Below are positions 25,214 through 34,931 of a stretch of DNA of 64,000 bases, one piece after another. The first letter of the stretch is position 1; each line of letters begins with the position of its first letter. The position numbers and the translations under genes are program-made. Origin of the DNA: Sphingomonas sp. Leaf357 (GTDB taxonomy: Bacteria > Pseudomonadota > Alphaproteobacteria > Sphingomonadales > Sphingomonadaceae); assembly GCF_001423845.1 (NCBI RefSeq), contig NZ_LMPM01000002.1:1-64000 (forward strand), written 5' to 3'. The notes under the pieces were generated by a model, which was given only the letters and a program-made list of their open reading frames with translations, was not told where the DNA came from and did no database searches.

Positions 25214-25708
25214 TCACCGCGGACGATGTAGCACGATCTCGAACCCCTCGTCCGGCGACGGAGCCACGAAGTGCCGGGTGAAAAGAACGAAGTCCTCATC
25301 GCTGGCGTTGAATTCGTGGCCGCCAGCCTCGTTCCTTCGATGAAGACGCGCCTTGCAGACCTCGTCCGTCACGTCGAGATAGTGAAGCTGGTGGGCGCAA
25401 CCCGCGTCCTCGAAGAGTGTGCGCATCCACGCTCGACTGACCAGCGTGTCGGCGGGAAAGTCGAGCACGACCGATATTCCGTTGCGCAGCAGTTCGATCA
25501 GATGCGGGGTGATGGCGGCGCGCAGCCGGGTCGAATTGCGGAGATAGTCGGCGAGATCATTCTGTTCGCCGGGATAGAGGCGGGCCAGCCAAGAATCCTC
25601 CTTTACGACGATGGTGTTGGGCGCCTTTGCCAAGACTTCGGACAGTGTCGATTTTCCAGCAGCGATCTTGCCGCACAACAGGTGCAGTACGGGCGTTTTT
25701 GAAGACAT
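25214..25708 (-). CDS. P-loop kinase-like ATPase
   Basis: 164 residues with the Walker A motif LLCGKIAAGKST at the N-terminus, KEDSWLARLYPGEQND after it, and VVLDFPADT as the Walker B-like strand. The LID-like helix RLHRRNE follows. This is the AAA_33/zeta-toxin-like small-molecule kinase group; the substrate is not known. It overlaps no other gene and is convergent with the ATP-grasp gene. No antitoxin-like gene is adjacent, which argues against a zeta-toxin role. Confidence 0.8.
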   Translation of the reverse strand: MSSKTPVLHLLCGKIAAGKSTLSEVLAKAPNTIVVKEDSWLARLYPGEQNDLADYLRNSTRLRAAITPHLIELLRNGISVVLDFPADTLVSRAWMRTLFEDAGCAHQLHYLDVTDEVCKARLHRRNEAGGHEFNASDEDFVLFTRHFVAPSPDEGFEIVLHRPR

Positions 25709-25738
25709 GATTGCAGACCTTCGTTGACGCTCTCGGCG

Positions 25739-25829
25739 TCATGATTTTCACATGCGGACGTGCCCGACCTGACGCATCAGGCCGGGAGATTAATTCGTCC
25801 GCCGATCGCAACCGCGATGTGAATCATGA
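25739..25829. repeat. inverted repeat upstream of the P-loop kinase gene
   Basis: TCATGATTTTCACAT (25739-25753) and ATGTGAATCATGA (25817-25829) are inverted copies apart from a two-base indel, with a 63-base spacer. No coding frame is in the gap (25709-25921). It may be a regulator site or a hairpin. Confidence 0.4.
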
Positions 25830-25921
25830 AGATCATTCGGCGAAGATGGCAAAATGCACGGGATCGATCCAGCGCCATTTTTTTTGGGCGGTCGAAATGT
25901 GGCCGCGTCAGCGGATCGAGT

Positions 25922-26332
25922 TCAGCCGCTTGTGCCGGACGCTTTGCCGACGTTCAGCGCGACCGCTTCGGCCACCAGCGTCTTGAAAGCGGCGGCATCC
26001 AAGTCGTCTCCCTCGCGGAGGTCGATCGCCCGCCGCGTGCCACCGCCGAAACCGGCGTTGAACAACCCGGCTGGATCGTCGAGCGCCGCCCCGCGCGCGA
26101 AGGTCAGTTTGACATAGGCCTTGTACACCTCGCCGGTGCAGATGATCCCGGCATGCTCCCAGGTCGGCACGCCCGACGGATTCGTGGGCTTGGCCCATTT
26201 CACCGTTTCGATCACCTCGGGATCCGCCGCGTGGATCAGCTTTCGCACCCGCGCCAACGCCTCGCCCCGCCAATCCGCGAGCGCTTCGAGTTTCGCGTCG
26301 ATCCGGGAAGATGGGGATGATTCATCCGTCAT
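25922..26332 (-). CDS. DUF1801-family protein
   Basis: 136 residues from the ATG at 26332, chosen for a GGAGG six bases before it. The sequence (DPEVIETVKWAKPTNPSG, ICTGEVYKAYVKLTFARGAALDDPAGLF, ADGDDLDAAAFKTLV-like C-terminus) is that of the small YdhG/DUF1801 fold. The function of the family is poorly known; the fold resembles frataxin. It is cytosolic. A MITE-like element lies upstream. Confidence 0.8.
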   Translation of the reverse strand: MTDESSPSSRIDAKLEALADWRGEALARVRKLIHAADPEVIETVKWAKPTNPSGVPTWEHAGIICTGEVYKAYVKLTFARGAALDDPAGLFNAGFGGGTRRAIDLREGDDLDAAAFKTLVAEAVALNVGKASGTSG

Positions 26333-26454
26333 ACGGCCTCCTGAACGCTCGCCCGACACTTGCGTGACAAGACGCGGACGTCGGCGTCGATCCGATGGCT
26401 CCGGAATAAAGCCGGCGACGGTTTCGCGCAACCGCACTCGTCCCCGCCCGGGCC

Positions 26455-26625
26455 CTGGAGCCTGATGATATAAGGTTGAACCACATCCTCCATCATTCCC
26501 GCGAAGGCGGGAGTCCATAATCATTGCACTTTGTGAGCCTCGCTCGGTCAACCAGTATGGCTTTCCGCCTTAGCGGGAATGACAGCGGAGGGGAGGCGAC
26601 TCAAACCAAAGTCATCACGCTCCAG
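26455..26625. repeat. 171-bp MITE-like element, copy 2
   Basis: Ends are the inverted pair CTGGAGCCTGATGAT and GTCATCACGCTCCAG. The whole matches 17595-17765, with the same inner TCATTCCCGCGAAGGCGGGA hairpin arm. It occupies most of the 367-base gap before the DedA gene; nothing else was seen there. Confidence 0.75.
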
Positions 26626-26699
26626 AAGGCTGGTCTTCAGGCGAAAGTGTCGCCGTCAGGGCTGGCGTTGGCCCCGGAAAATCGCCACCAGCGCAATCC

Positions 26700-27260
26700 A
26701 TGTCGATCGAACTTCTCATTACCCGCTACGGCCTGGTCGCCGTATTCCTCGGTGCCGGGATCGAGGGGGAGACGATGGTCGTCACCGGCGGGTTGCTGGC
26801 GCATGACGGGCTGATGCCGGTCGTGAGCGTGGCGATCGCCGCCGCCGCCGGGTCGTTCGTCGCAGACCAATTGTTCTTCGCCGCCGGCCGCCGCTTCCGC
26901 GACCATCCGCGCGTCAAGAAGATCGAGGCGAAGCCCGCCTTCGCCAAGGCGCTCAGCCTGTTCGAGCGGCACCCGACCGCCTTCGTGTTCGGCTTCCGCT
27001 TCCTCTACGGCCTGCGCACCGTCAGCCCGATGGCGATCGGCACCACCGCGATTCGCACGCGCACGTTCGCGGTGCTGAACCTGGCGGCGGCGGCCTTGTG
27101 GGCGGTGCTGTTCACGGCCATCGGGTTCGTCTTCGCGGACGGGATCGAGGAGATTTTCGGCAAGATCAAATCGGTCGAGCATGTGGCGATCGGCGTCGTG
27201 GTGGCGGCGCTGGCCGTGTTCGGCGCGGCGAAGCTGTGGAAATGGTGGCGAGGACGCTGA
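26700..27260 (+). CDS. DedA-family membrane protein
   Basis: 186 residues with four to five hydrophobic segments. The DedA features are the N-terminal ITRYGLVAVFLGAGIEGETMVVTGG and the re-entrant FRFLYGLRTVSPMAIG segment with the conserved Arg/Gly. DedA proteins are now linked to undecaprenyl-phosphate or phospholipid recycling and membrane homeostasis. It is an isolated gene. Confidence 0.88.
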   Translation: MSIELLITRYGLVAVFLGAGIEGETMVVTGGLLAHDGLMPVVSVAIAAAAGSFVADQLFFAAGRRFRDHPRVKKIEAKPAFAKALSLFERHPTAFVFGFRFLYGLRTVSPMAIGTTAIRTRTFAVLNLAAAALWAVLFTAIGFVFADGIEEIFGKIKSVEHVAIGVVVAALAVFGAAKLWKWWRGR

Positions 27261-27276
27261 TTTCCCACAAATCCGG

Positions 27277-27384
27277 CCGTCATCCCGGCGAAGGCCGGGA
27301 TCCAACGGTCGGCATGCGCTGACATTCGTTACCGAGCACTTCCCGAGCTGCTAGTTGGATCCCGGATCAAGTCCGGGATGACGG
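27277..27384. repeat. palindromic repeat, family A variant
   Basis: Outer arms CCGTCATCCCGG and GATCCAAC are matched by their complement at 27354-27384; the arm centres have diverged. It lies between convergent dedA and tamB and could act as a bidirectional terminator. Confidence 0.75.
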
Positions 27385-27400
27385 AGCCCGAAGGCGGCCC

Positions 27401-30400
27401 TCAATAATCTTTCGACACCCGCACGTTGGCGCTCTGCCGCCCCAGCGTGGAAATGCTCGACAGCAGCGACAGCCAGCGGGTCACCTGATATTCCACCTGG
27501 GTCGCGGAATAGCCCTGCCCGTCGGTGATGATCTCCGCGAACAGCCGGCGCGTGACGTATTTGCCCGCCGCCACCGATGTGCCCTGCCCGGTCTGCGGAT
27601 CGGCCGGCAGGATGCGCAATCGGTCGAGCCCCGCCGCGCGGCGCACCGCGTTGATCGGGTTCAGCCCGCCGCTACCGCTCTGCAAAGCCGCCACCGCCGC
27701 CGCCAATTGCAATGCCTCGGGCGCGGACAGGTTGGTGATCGAGGTGCCGAACAACAGCCGCGAGAGCAGTTCGTCTTCCGGCAGCGCCGGCACGCTGGAG
27801 AAGTTGATCTCGGGCTTCAGCGCGTTGCCGGTCACCCGGATCGTCGCGTTCAGCCCTGTCGTCCCGGCATTGGCGGCGATATCGAGCGAGGGATTGGCCG
27901 GCACCGATCCGTCGAACAGGATGATGCCGCGCTCCAGATCGAACTCGCGCCCGGAAAATTCGTAATTGCCGCGCACCAGATCGGCGCGCCCGGTGATCGC
28001 GGGATTGTCCGGCACGCCGCCGATCTTGAGGTCCGCCGACCATTCGCTCGCCAGCCCGAGGCCGCTGACCCGAAGCGCCTTGGTCGCGCGCGCGCGCACG
28101 TCCAGCCGCCACGGCTTGCGCACGATATCGTCGCCGGCATCCAGATCGCCGGGCACGTTGATCTCGCGCAGGTTCAGCTTCGGCACCGCGCTCGCCACCG
28201 TCGCGCGGCCCAGCCGGTAGCGGCTGTCGTTGAGCTTCACGTCGCCCGAGATCACCCCGCCCGATCCGTCCGACTTGAAGCTGAGCGGGCCGGTGACGGT
28301 CGCGCCGATATCGTCGCGGTTGATCAGCGCGGCGTGATCGGCCTGCACGTTCAGGTCGATGCCGAAGCCGTTGGCGGCGGACAGGTCGAACGTGCCGCTG
28401 CCCGTCACCTTGCCGCCCTTGCCAGCATCGGCGGTGAAGTTCGGGATACTGAGCCGCGACCCCGCGAACTGGCCGTTCGCCTGCACGTTGGTCAGCACCG
28501 TGCCGGTCGTGCCGCTCTCGATCTTCGCGCCGCGCGCCTGCACGACGCCGCGGATGCGCGGATCGTTGACCTTGCCGCCGAGATCGGCGGCGATCGCGAC
28601 CGGGCCGGTCAGGTCGAACAGCTCGATATTGGCCAGCCGCCACAACGTATCCGCCGGGCCGGTATAGCGCAGCTGCGCGAACAGATCGGCATTGGCGAGG
28701 CGGCTGGCGAGATCGCCCGACCCGAGCGGCATCAATTGCGCCTGCGCGCGCCCGACCGTCCTGCCGCCGCTCGCCATCACCGCGCGCGCCACCGCCTTGT
28801 TTGGCTGCAGCACCGCCGCGACGCCGACATCGATCGGCTGCGAGGACAGGACCAGGCCGGAGCGCGTGAGCCCGTGCACCGTCATGTCGATCCGCCCGGT
28901 CGGTGCCTGCCCCTGCCCTTGCGCATAGGACAGCTTGCCCGACGCGCTGCCGCCGAGGCCGAGGCCCGGATAGCCGATGTCGAGGATCGCCAGCGGCATG
29001 CGCGTCAGGCTGGCGTCGATCGCGCTGGACGTGCCGGTGAAGCGCCCGCCGATCTCGGCCGTGCCGCCGGCGAAGCTCAACTGCGTCGGGGCGATCCGCC
29101 AGCCGTCTCCGTCGCGCGTGATGATCGCGGGCGTGAGCAGCTTGAGCGGCCGCCGGTCGAGCGTGCCCTGCGCGGCGACGCTGTAGCCGTCCGGCGTGAC
29201 CTGAGTGACCGACTGGATATCGAACGCGCGGCCGCGATTGCCCGCGATCGACGCGGTCACCTGCCCCACGCCGCCGCGCAGCCTGGCATTGGCAGCGAAG
29301 CGTCCGACCGTCAGCCCACCGCGCCGCAGGCCGTTGCCGGTGATCGTCGCCTCGACCGTGGTGCCCGCCGGATCGAGCAACGCGACCATGTCGATCCGTC
29401 CGCGCCGGAGCGTCACCTGATCCGCCAGTTTGGCCGACGCGGCGTCGATATGCGCCTCGATCCGCTGCACGTCGCCGACCGGGCGGAACAGCAACTCGCC
29501 CGATAGACCGCCGCCCGCCACCGCCAGCCGCCCGTCGAACCCACCGGTCACGACGTTCAGCGCACCGCTGGCCCGCGTGCCCGACACGTCGAGCCGAGCG
29601 ATCGCGATCGTCGCGTCGCCGCCGGGCGGCAACAGGATCTCGCCATCGCCGCTGAACGGCCCGAGCCGCGACTGGCCCTGCGCGGTAAAGGCGAAGCCGG
29701 CGGCATTGGGATCGAGATGGGCGGTGACGTTGCTCAATCCCAGCGTATCGTTCGGACGGTCGAACACCAGATCGAGCGTCGGCTTGTCGATCTTGCCGTC
29801 GAGCTTCAGCGTCAGCGGACCATAGGTCGCCTGTCGCCCGCTGCCCTCGAAATGGAATGTGCCGTCCCGCCTTCGGAAGCCGTTGCCGCGCAACTGTATC
29901 TGCGGCGCGGTGAGCACGAGATTCTTGAAGTGCAGCACGCCGTCCGTGGTGCGCTCCAGACCGGTCACCATGCGTGGCAGGCCACCGGCGAGCGAGCGGA
30001 AGAAGGCGTTGTCGAGCCGGATCATCTGCGCCGTGCCGGTCCCGATCACGCGCGTGCCATGCCCGTCCACGCCCGGCACGACCTGCAACTTCGTCATGAC
30101 ATCGACGACGCCGAGACCGGGGATGAGATAGCGCCCGAGCCCGCCGTTGAGACCGATCTCGTAGCGCCCGGTCTTGAGATCGAGGATGAGGTTGAAGCGC
30201 CCGGTCAACTTGTCCGACGTGAGTTTCAGATCGGAGCCGGTCACCTCCGCCGGCGTGATCTTCAGCACGCCCGCGACCTTCAGGTTGCGCAGGATGCCCC
30301 CGGCGACATCGCCCACCCCGGTGACGCGCTGCGCCACGAGCACGATCGGCACGCTGACCGGTGCCTTCGAGAACCGCCCCTTGCCCGCGGCATGCGCGCC

Positions 30401-31555
30401 CTCGAACCCGGTATCGTCGAAGGCGAAGCGATCGGCGGTCAGCCGGTAATCGAACCCGGCGGTGGCGAACGCCCCGTCGAGGATCGCGCGCAACGCGATG
30501 TCCCGCCCGGTCATGTTGGGGAACAGGGCCGATGGACGCAGCAGGCGCGCGGCGATGCGCACGTTGCGATAGGCGTTCGCGGCAAGATCGATCGTACCCG
30601 TCGTATCCACGCTGAGCGCCGCCGAGCGCAGCGACACCCTGCCCTCCAGCCGCCGGTTGGCGAGCATCGCGCCGCCCGTCACCAGCACGCGCGGCGAGGT
30701 CAGCCGCATGCCCTTGCCGTGCAGGAACGGCGCCGGAACCAGCGTGCCGCCCAGCGTATAGGCACCGCGTTTCGCGCCGAGCTTCAGATCGACCGCGCGG
30801 ATATCGCCGATATCGGCGGTCGCCGCGCCGTGCCACGCGCTCCAATTGCCCTCGCCCGACACGTCGAGCGCGATCGGGCGGCCCAGGCCGGACAGGTTGG
30901 CCATCACGCCGTCCGCCGTGCCGCGCGCCTGGACCGACAGGTCGAACCGATCGCGATCCGGCTCGGCATCGAGCGTCATCTTCAGCGTGTCCTTGCCCTG
31001 CACCGCCGCCGAGAGATCGACCAATGCGCGCCCGGCATGGGTATCCGCGCGCCCGCGGATCTGCGCGATGCGCGGCGTGCCGGCGATTGCCGCCCCGATC
31101 GTCAGCCGATCGATCCTGAGCGCGCCGATGCGGATGTCGAAATCGGGCAGGATCGGGCCGGTCTTGCCGGTCGGGATCGTCTGGGGCAGCCGCGCGAGGA
31201 TCGCGCGCGGGATGATCAGGCGGCTGATGTCGAGCCGGTTCGAGATCCATGCGAACGGCGTCCAGCCAAGGTCCGCGCGTGGTGCGAAGAAGAACACGCC
31301 CTTCGGATCGCGCACCCGCACGTCGATCAGCACGGCGTTCGAATAGAGCGATCCGTCGATCCGCCCGACGCTGTAGCGCAGCCCGTTGGACGGGCGCTGG
31401 CCGGCGATCTGGTTGGCGACCCAGCGATGCCCGACGCTGGTATCCAGCACGAACAGCACCAGAGCGATCAGCCCCACGAGCCCGAGCAGGATATAGACCG
31501 GCCAGCGCCACCAGCGAGGCGGGCGCACGGCCGTTTCAGGCGCGGCCTCGTTCAA
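27401..31555 (-). CDS. tamB: translocation and assembly module protein TamB
   Basis: 1384 residues. An N-terminal membrane anchor (WWRWPVYILLGLVGLIALVLFVLD, split at about residues 15-38) is followed by a very long beta-taco region of repeated beta strands and ends in the conserved TamB C-domain (PALPEDELLSRLLFGTSITNLSAPEALQLAAAVAAL). TamB bridges the inner membrane to TamA and takes part in outer-membrane protein and lipid transport. The TTG start overlaps the tamA stop by four bases, so the two are co-translated. Confidence 0.93.
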   Translation of the reverse strand: MNEAAPETAVRPPRWWRWPVYILLGLVGLIALVLFVLDTSVGHRWVANQIAGQRPSNGLRYSVGRIDGSLYSNAVLIDVRVRDPKGVFFFAPRADLGWTPFAWISNRLDISRLIIPRAILARLPQTIPTGKTGPILPDFDIRIGALRIDRLTIGAAIAGTPRIAQIRGRADTHAGRALVDLSAAVQGKDTLKMTLDAEPDRDRFDLSVQARGTADGVMANLSGLGRPIALDVSGEGNWSAWHGAATADIGDIRAVDLKLGAKRGAYTLGGTLVPAPFLHGKGMRLTSPRVLVTGGAMLANRRLEGRVSLRSAALSVDTTGTIDLAANAYRNVRIAARLLRPSALFPNMTGRDIALRAILDGAFATAGFDYRLTADRFAFDDTGFEGAHAAGKGRFSKAPVSVPIVLVAQRVTGVGDVAGGILRNLKVAGVLKITPAEVTGSDLKLTSDKLTGRFNLILDLKTGRYEIGLNGGLGRYLIPGLGVVDVMTKLQVVPGVDGHGTRVIGTGTAQMIRLDNAFFRSLAGGLPRMVTGLERTTDGVLHFKNLVLTAPQIQLRGNGFRRRDGTFHFEGSGRQATYGPLTLKLDGKIDKPTLDLVFDRPNDTLGLSNVTAHLDPNAAGFAFTAQGQSRLGPFSGDGEILLPPGGDATIAIARLDVSGTRASGALNVVTGGFDGRLAVAGGGLSGELLFRPVGDVQRIEAHIDAASAKLADQVTLRRGRIDMVALLDPAGTTVEATITGNGLRRGGLTVGRFAANARLRGGVGQVTASIAGNRGRAFDIQSVTQVTPDGYSVAAQGTLDRRPLKLLTPAIITRDGDGWRIAPTQLSFAGGTAEIGGRFTGTSSAIDASLTRMPLAILDIGYPGLGLGGSASGKLSYAQGQGQAPTGRIDMTVHGLTRSGLVLSSQPIDVGVAAVLQPNKAVARAVMASGGRTVGRAQAQLMPLGSGDLASRLANADLFAQLRYTGPADTLWRLANIELFDLTGPVAIAADLGGKVNDPRIRGVVQARGAKIESGTTGTVLTNVQANGQFAGSRLSIPNFTADAGKGGKVTGSGTFDLSAANGFGIDLNVQADHAALINRDDIGATVTGPLSFKSDGSGGVISGDVKLNDSRYRLGRATVASAVPKLNLREINVPGDLDAGDDIVRKPWRLDVRARATKALRVSGLGLASEWSADLKIGGVPDNPAITGRADLVRGNYEFSGREFDLERGIILFDGSVPANPSLDIAANAGTTGLNATIRVTGNALKPEINFSSVPALPEDELLSRLLFGTSITNLSAPEALQLAAAVAALQSGSGGLNPINAVRRAAGLDRLRILPADPQTGQGTSVAAGKYVTRRLFAEIITDGQGYSATQVEYQVTRWLSLLSSISTLGRQSANVRVSKDY

Positions 31556-33525
31556 AACGCCTGACCCAGCGACACGTAGACCGCGACGCGCGCATCGCCC
31601 GGCTGCGGGTTGAGCGGGGTGCCGACATCGACCCGGATCGGCCCGAAGTTCGAATAATAGCGCACGCCCAGCCCCGCGCCGAAGCGGAACTCGCTGAACT
31701 TGGGCAAGGGCGAGGTGTAGATGTTGCCGCCGTCGAGGAACGGTACGACGCCGAAATTGCCGAACGCCTTCACCCGCGCCTCGAGCGAGAATTCGGTCAG
31801 GCTGCGTCCGCCGACCGGATCATTGTTCGGGTCGCGCGGCCCGATATCCTGATAGCCGTAGCCGCGCACCGACGCGCCACCGCCGGCATAGAAACGCCGC
31901 GACGGCGCCACCGCGTCGCGCGGCGCGCCGACGATCGTGCCGAGCCGCACGCGCCCGGCGACGATCAGCGCCGGGGTGACCGATTTATAGGTGCTGGCGT
32001 CGACCTGCACGCGGGCATAGCCGAACACCTTGCCCTGCAACGACACTTCCGGCGACACCCGCCCGCCGAGCCGGAAACCGCGCGTCGGGTTGAGCAGGTC
32101 GTCCGACCCGTCATAGGTCAGGCTGGTTGGCAACGCGCCGATGAAGAAGGTCCGCCGACGCGGCTGGCCGGTATCGAGGATCACGTCGCGTTCGTCGGTC
32201 GCGACCAGCTCGGCCCCCAGCGACCAGGTCCAGGTCTTCTGGAAGAAGATGTTGGTCTGCCGCTCCAGCGTGCCGGACAGCGAAAAACTCGTCGCCTGAT
32301 AGGCATCGCGCAGCAGGTTGGAGGCGACCGCCTGGAACGTCAGCACGCGATCGCGCGCGTGGAAATTGTTGCGCCGGAAGACGACGCTGCCGAGCTGTTC
32401 CTTGGTGCCGAGCACGCCCCGCAAGGTCAGCGCGCCTTCGGGCGGGAACAGGTTGCGGTGCGTCCAGCTGACCTCGGCACGCGCGCCTTCGCCGGTGCCG
32501 TAGCCGAGTTCGCCGGCGATGGTGTGCGGCGGGGCCGGTTCGACCGCGATGGCGATATCGACGACGCCCGGATCCGTCGCCTGTACCGGCTTGATATCGA
32601 CGGTCGAGACGAGCCCGGTCTGGATCAGCGCGCGGCGCAGATCGGCGATCTGGACATCGCTGTATGGGTCGCCCGGCGCGAAGCGTGCGATGTCGGCCAT
32701 GTGATCGGCATCGAACACCTTGTTGGGCGGGCTGGTGATCTTCCCGAAACGCTTCTCGCCGCCGGGCTTCACGGTCATGTCGAGCGTCGCGGTGCGCGTG
32801 GCGCGATCGACCACGATCTCGGGATCCCCGACCTGAGCGAAGGGAAAACCGTCCGCGCCGATCTTGCGCGTCAGGTTGGTCTGCCCGGCGACGATCGTGT
32901 CGGCATTGACCGGATCGTCGGGCTTGACCCCAAACGCGCTGCGCAGGTCGTCGCTTTTGGCCCCGGCCTCGGTCAGCCCGTTCAGCGTGACCCCGGCGAA
33001 GCGGTACAGCGTGCCCGGCTCGGCCTCCAGCGTGACCAGAGGCTTGCCGCCATGCGGCTCGATCCGGCTCGTCACGCGCGCATCGTAATAGCCCTCGCCG
33101 CGCAGCAGGCCGGTGAGCAGATCGACATCCTCGCTCGCGCGGCGATCAAGCTGGGCGGCGTTGGCGGGAGCGTTCGCATGCTGCTTCAGCGTCGAGAGCT
33201 CGTCGAACCGCTGGCGCAGCAGCGGGCTGGCCACCGCATCGATCCCGTTCACCGCATAGGAATAGCGTGCGTCACCGACCAGTTCGAGCGTCGCGGCGGG
33301 ATCGGCCGGCTCGGGCGGCGCCTTGGCGAGATCGGGCCAATCCACGCCGAGATCGGGCAGTGGGGCCATCGGCGCATTGGGATCGAGCTGGGTCACATCC
33401 GGCGTACCCGGTGCCGGAACACCGGCCGGCGCGGCGACCTGCGCACGGGCCGCGGGGGCCGTGACGGCGAGGAGAACCACGGCGGCACCACACATCGCGC
33501 CATGCCGTCCGACCGGAAGAGACAT
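31552..33525 (-). CDS. tamA: TamA, outer-membrane BamA-family protein
   Basis: 657 residues with a signal peptide (MSLPVGRHGAMCGAAVVLLAVTAPAARA, in segments), three POTRA-like domains (for example LLRGEGYYDARV and TRKIGADGFPFAQV) and a 16-strand barrel with GGGASVRGYGYQDIGP, the conserved lid-lock motif (VRGY form). The chain ends in aromatic YVSLGQAF. It forms the outer-membrane half of the TAM machine. The tamA-tamB order is the usual one. Confidence 0.93.
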   Translation of the reverse strand: MSLPVGRHGAMCGAAVVLLAVTAPAARAQVAAPAGVPAPGTPDVTQLDPNAPMAPLPDLGVDWPDLAKAPPEPADPAATLELVGDARYSYAVNGIDAVASPLLRQRFDELSTLKQHANAPANAAQLDRRASEDVDLLTGLLRGEGYYDARVTSRIEPHGGKPLVTLEAEPGTLYRFAGVTLNGLTEAGAKSDDLRSAFGVKPDDPVNADTIVAGQTNLTRKIGADGFPFAQVGDPEIVVDRATRTATLDMTVKPGGEKRFGKITSPPNKVFDADHMADIARFAPGDPYSDVQIADLRRALIQTGLVSTVDIKPVQATDPGVVDIAIAVEPAPPHTIAGELGYGTGEGARAEVSWTHRNLFPPEGALTLRGVLGTKEQLGSVVFRRNNFHARDRVLTFQAVASNLLRDAYQATSFSLSGTLERQTNIFFQKTWTWSLGAELVATDERDVILDTGQPRRRTFFIGALPTSLTYDGSDDLLNPTRGFRLGGRVSPEVSLQGKVFGYARVQVDASTYKSVTPALIVAGRVRLGTIVGAPRDAVAPSRRFYAGGGASVRGYGYQDIGPRDPNNDPVGGRSLTEFSLEARVKAFGNFGVVPFLDGGNIYTSPLPKFSEFRFGAGLGVRYYSNFGPIRVDVGTPLNPQPGDARVAVYVSLGQAF

Positions 33526-33593
33526 TTACCCGCTCTAGCGGCACTCGCGCGCCAGCGACAGGCCCCCGCGGGCGAATTCTGGGCGGTGCCCGC

Positions 33594-33806
33594 TTAGTGG
33601 ATCGTACCCACGGCACGATTGACCGACAGCAGCACGATCAGCCGCTCGATCTGGCGCCAGCGACAGAAATGCACGTGGTTGCCGACATCGCGGCTGCGGT
33701 CCGCACGAGCGGCCGCCTCGAACCCGGCATCGTCGCCGAAGGTCGACATCAGGTCCGCCGCGTCGAACACTTCGGCACGGTCGGCGAGGTACGGCAAATA
33801 AGACAT
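33594..33806 (-). CDS. small conserved protein of unknown function
   Basis: 70 residues from the ATG at 33806 (GGGGA lies just upstream); a second ATG 15 bases earlier is possible. The C-terminal half, FGDDAGFEAAARADRSRDVGNHVHFCRWRQIERLIVLLS, is the most distinctive part, with a central helix rich in Arg/Asp. I recall similar short proteins in sphingomonads without known function. It is adjacent to tamA on the same strand but points away from it. Confidence 0.6.
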   Translation of the reverse strand: MSYLPYLADRAEVFDAADLMSTFGDDAGFEAAARADRSRDVGNHVHFCRWRQIERLIVLLSVNRAVGTIH

Positions 33807-33972
33807 CAGATTCCCCGGCATATCCAACGCACTAGGGTTGCATTGCCCGTGCCAGAAGCGCGCGGAGACCGCGCAGCGCGGCAGACGGTGGTAAACGATT
33901 TTCGCGATGCCGTTCCGCCGGTCCCGCCGCGGGACGCTGGCGTGCCGGCGCGGGACATGGCAGGAGGCATGG

Positions 33973-34161
33973 ATGGCGAACCTGACCCCAAACACCCCCC
34001 CGAACCACCAGGCCGGCGGCTTCCTGATCGCGGTCGGCGCGATGCTCGGCGCGGGCATCGGGTTCCTGTACGGACAGGCGACGCCCGGCTTCCTGATCGG
34101 CTCCGGCGCCGGGATCGCGCTGGCCGTGGCGATCTGGCTAATCGATCGGCGGCGGGGCTGA
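33973..34161 (+). CDS. small membrane protein
   Basis: 62 residues from the ATG at 33973, with a strong AGGAGG six bases upstream. After a short polar start (MANLTPNTPPNHQ) come two glycine-rich membrane helices (FLIAVGAMLGAGIGFLYG and GFLIGSGAGIALAVAIWLI) joined by a short turn. No family can be named. It is monocistronic. Confidence 0.65.
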   Translation: MANLTPNTPPNHQAGGFLIAVGAMLGAGIGFLYGQATPGFLIGSGAGIALAVAIWLIDRRRG

Positions 34162-34199
34162 TCGTTCCTGCTCCCCCCCTGGAAGGGAGGGGAGTGAGG

Positions 34200-34835
34200 C
34201 TAACGCAACGCCCGCGAGAGCCACACCACCTTGCCGATCACCTCTACCTCGCCCGCGTCCCGCGTGGGGATCGCCGGATAGTCCGGATTGTCGCTGGCGA
34301 TCGTCATCCGCCCGTCCGCCAGCGCCACACGCTTGACCATCAACGCACCGTCGAGCCGGATCACGTAGATCCCGCCGCGCGCGCCGACCCGGCGATCCGC
34401 CTCGTCGACCATGATCCGGTCGCCATGTTCGATCCCCGGGGCCATCGAATCGCCGGCCGCATCGATCATCGCGAGTTTCGTCGAGCGGATCCCGAGCCCC
34501 TCCAGCATCACGCGATCGAACGCTAGGGTCGCGGTCGCTCGCTCCGCCTCGACCAGTCGGCCCGGCCCGGCCGACGCCGCGATGTCGAGCATGCGCACGG
34601 CGATCGTCGGCGGCGGCGCGGCCCTGACCGGCCCACCCAACACCGACTCGTCCACGCGGAAATAGGCCGACAGCACCCGCCGGTCCTGCTCCGCCAGCAC
34701 GCGCGGCGTACCGCGCCGCACGAATTGCTGAAGGTACGCATCGTTGCGCCGGAGCATGCGCGACAGCGCGGTGAAGCTCTCGCCGCCCCCCGTGACGAGA
34801 TCCTCCAGAACCCGGCGCGGATCGGCTTGCTCCAT
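34200..34835 (-). CDS. S24/LexA-like repressor
   Basis: 211 residues. The N-terminal half is a helix-turn-helix-like region (FTALSRMLRRNDAYLQQFVRRGTPRVL), and the C-terminal half is the S24 peptidase fold with the catalytic Ser in AAGDSMAPGIEHGD and Lys in GALMVKRVAL. Such proteins are LexA- or CI-like: DNA damage or another signal triggers self-cleavage and derepression. A perfect palindrome lies 16 bases upstream. It is divergent from a small helix-turn-helix gene, but no phage genes are nearby, so it is a chromosomal regulator rather than an active prophage repressor. Confidence 0.82.
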   Translation of the reverse strand: MEQADPRRVLEDLVTGGGESFTALSRMLRRNDAYLQQFVRRGTPRVLAEQDRRVLSAYFRVDESVLGGPVRAAPPPTIAVRMLDIAASAGPGRLVEAERATATLAFDRVMLEGLGIRSTKLAMIDAAGDSMAPGIEHGDRIMVDEADRRVGARGGIYVIRLDGALMVKRVALADGRMTIASDNPDYPAIPTRDAGEVEVIGKVVWLSRALR

Positions 34836-34850
34836 TATCGAGCAATAGCC

Positions 34851-34866
34851 CTAGGAAATTTCCTAG
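34851..34866. promoter_or_regulatory. perfect palindromic operator
   Basis: CTAGGAAATTTCCTAG is perfectly symmetric over 16 bp and sits in the gap between the divergent S24 repressor and mini-helix-turn-helix genes. It is a good candidate operator for either regulator. Confidence 0.65.
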
Positions 34867-34931
34867 ACAAGTTGGAAAGTGGAGAACATTTCAGGAACAG
34901 AATCGAGACTCAGGGATGATGGAGATCGAAA

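Noticed and set aside
25214..25708. Zeta-type toxin
   Set aside because: Walker A is present but there is no adjacent epsilon-like antitoxin, and the small-molecule kinase group explains the sequence as well.
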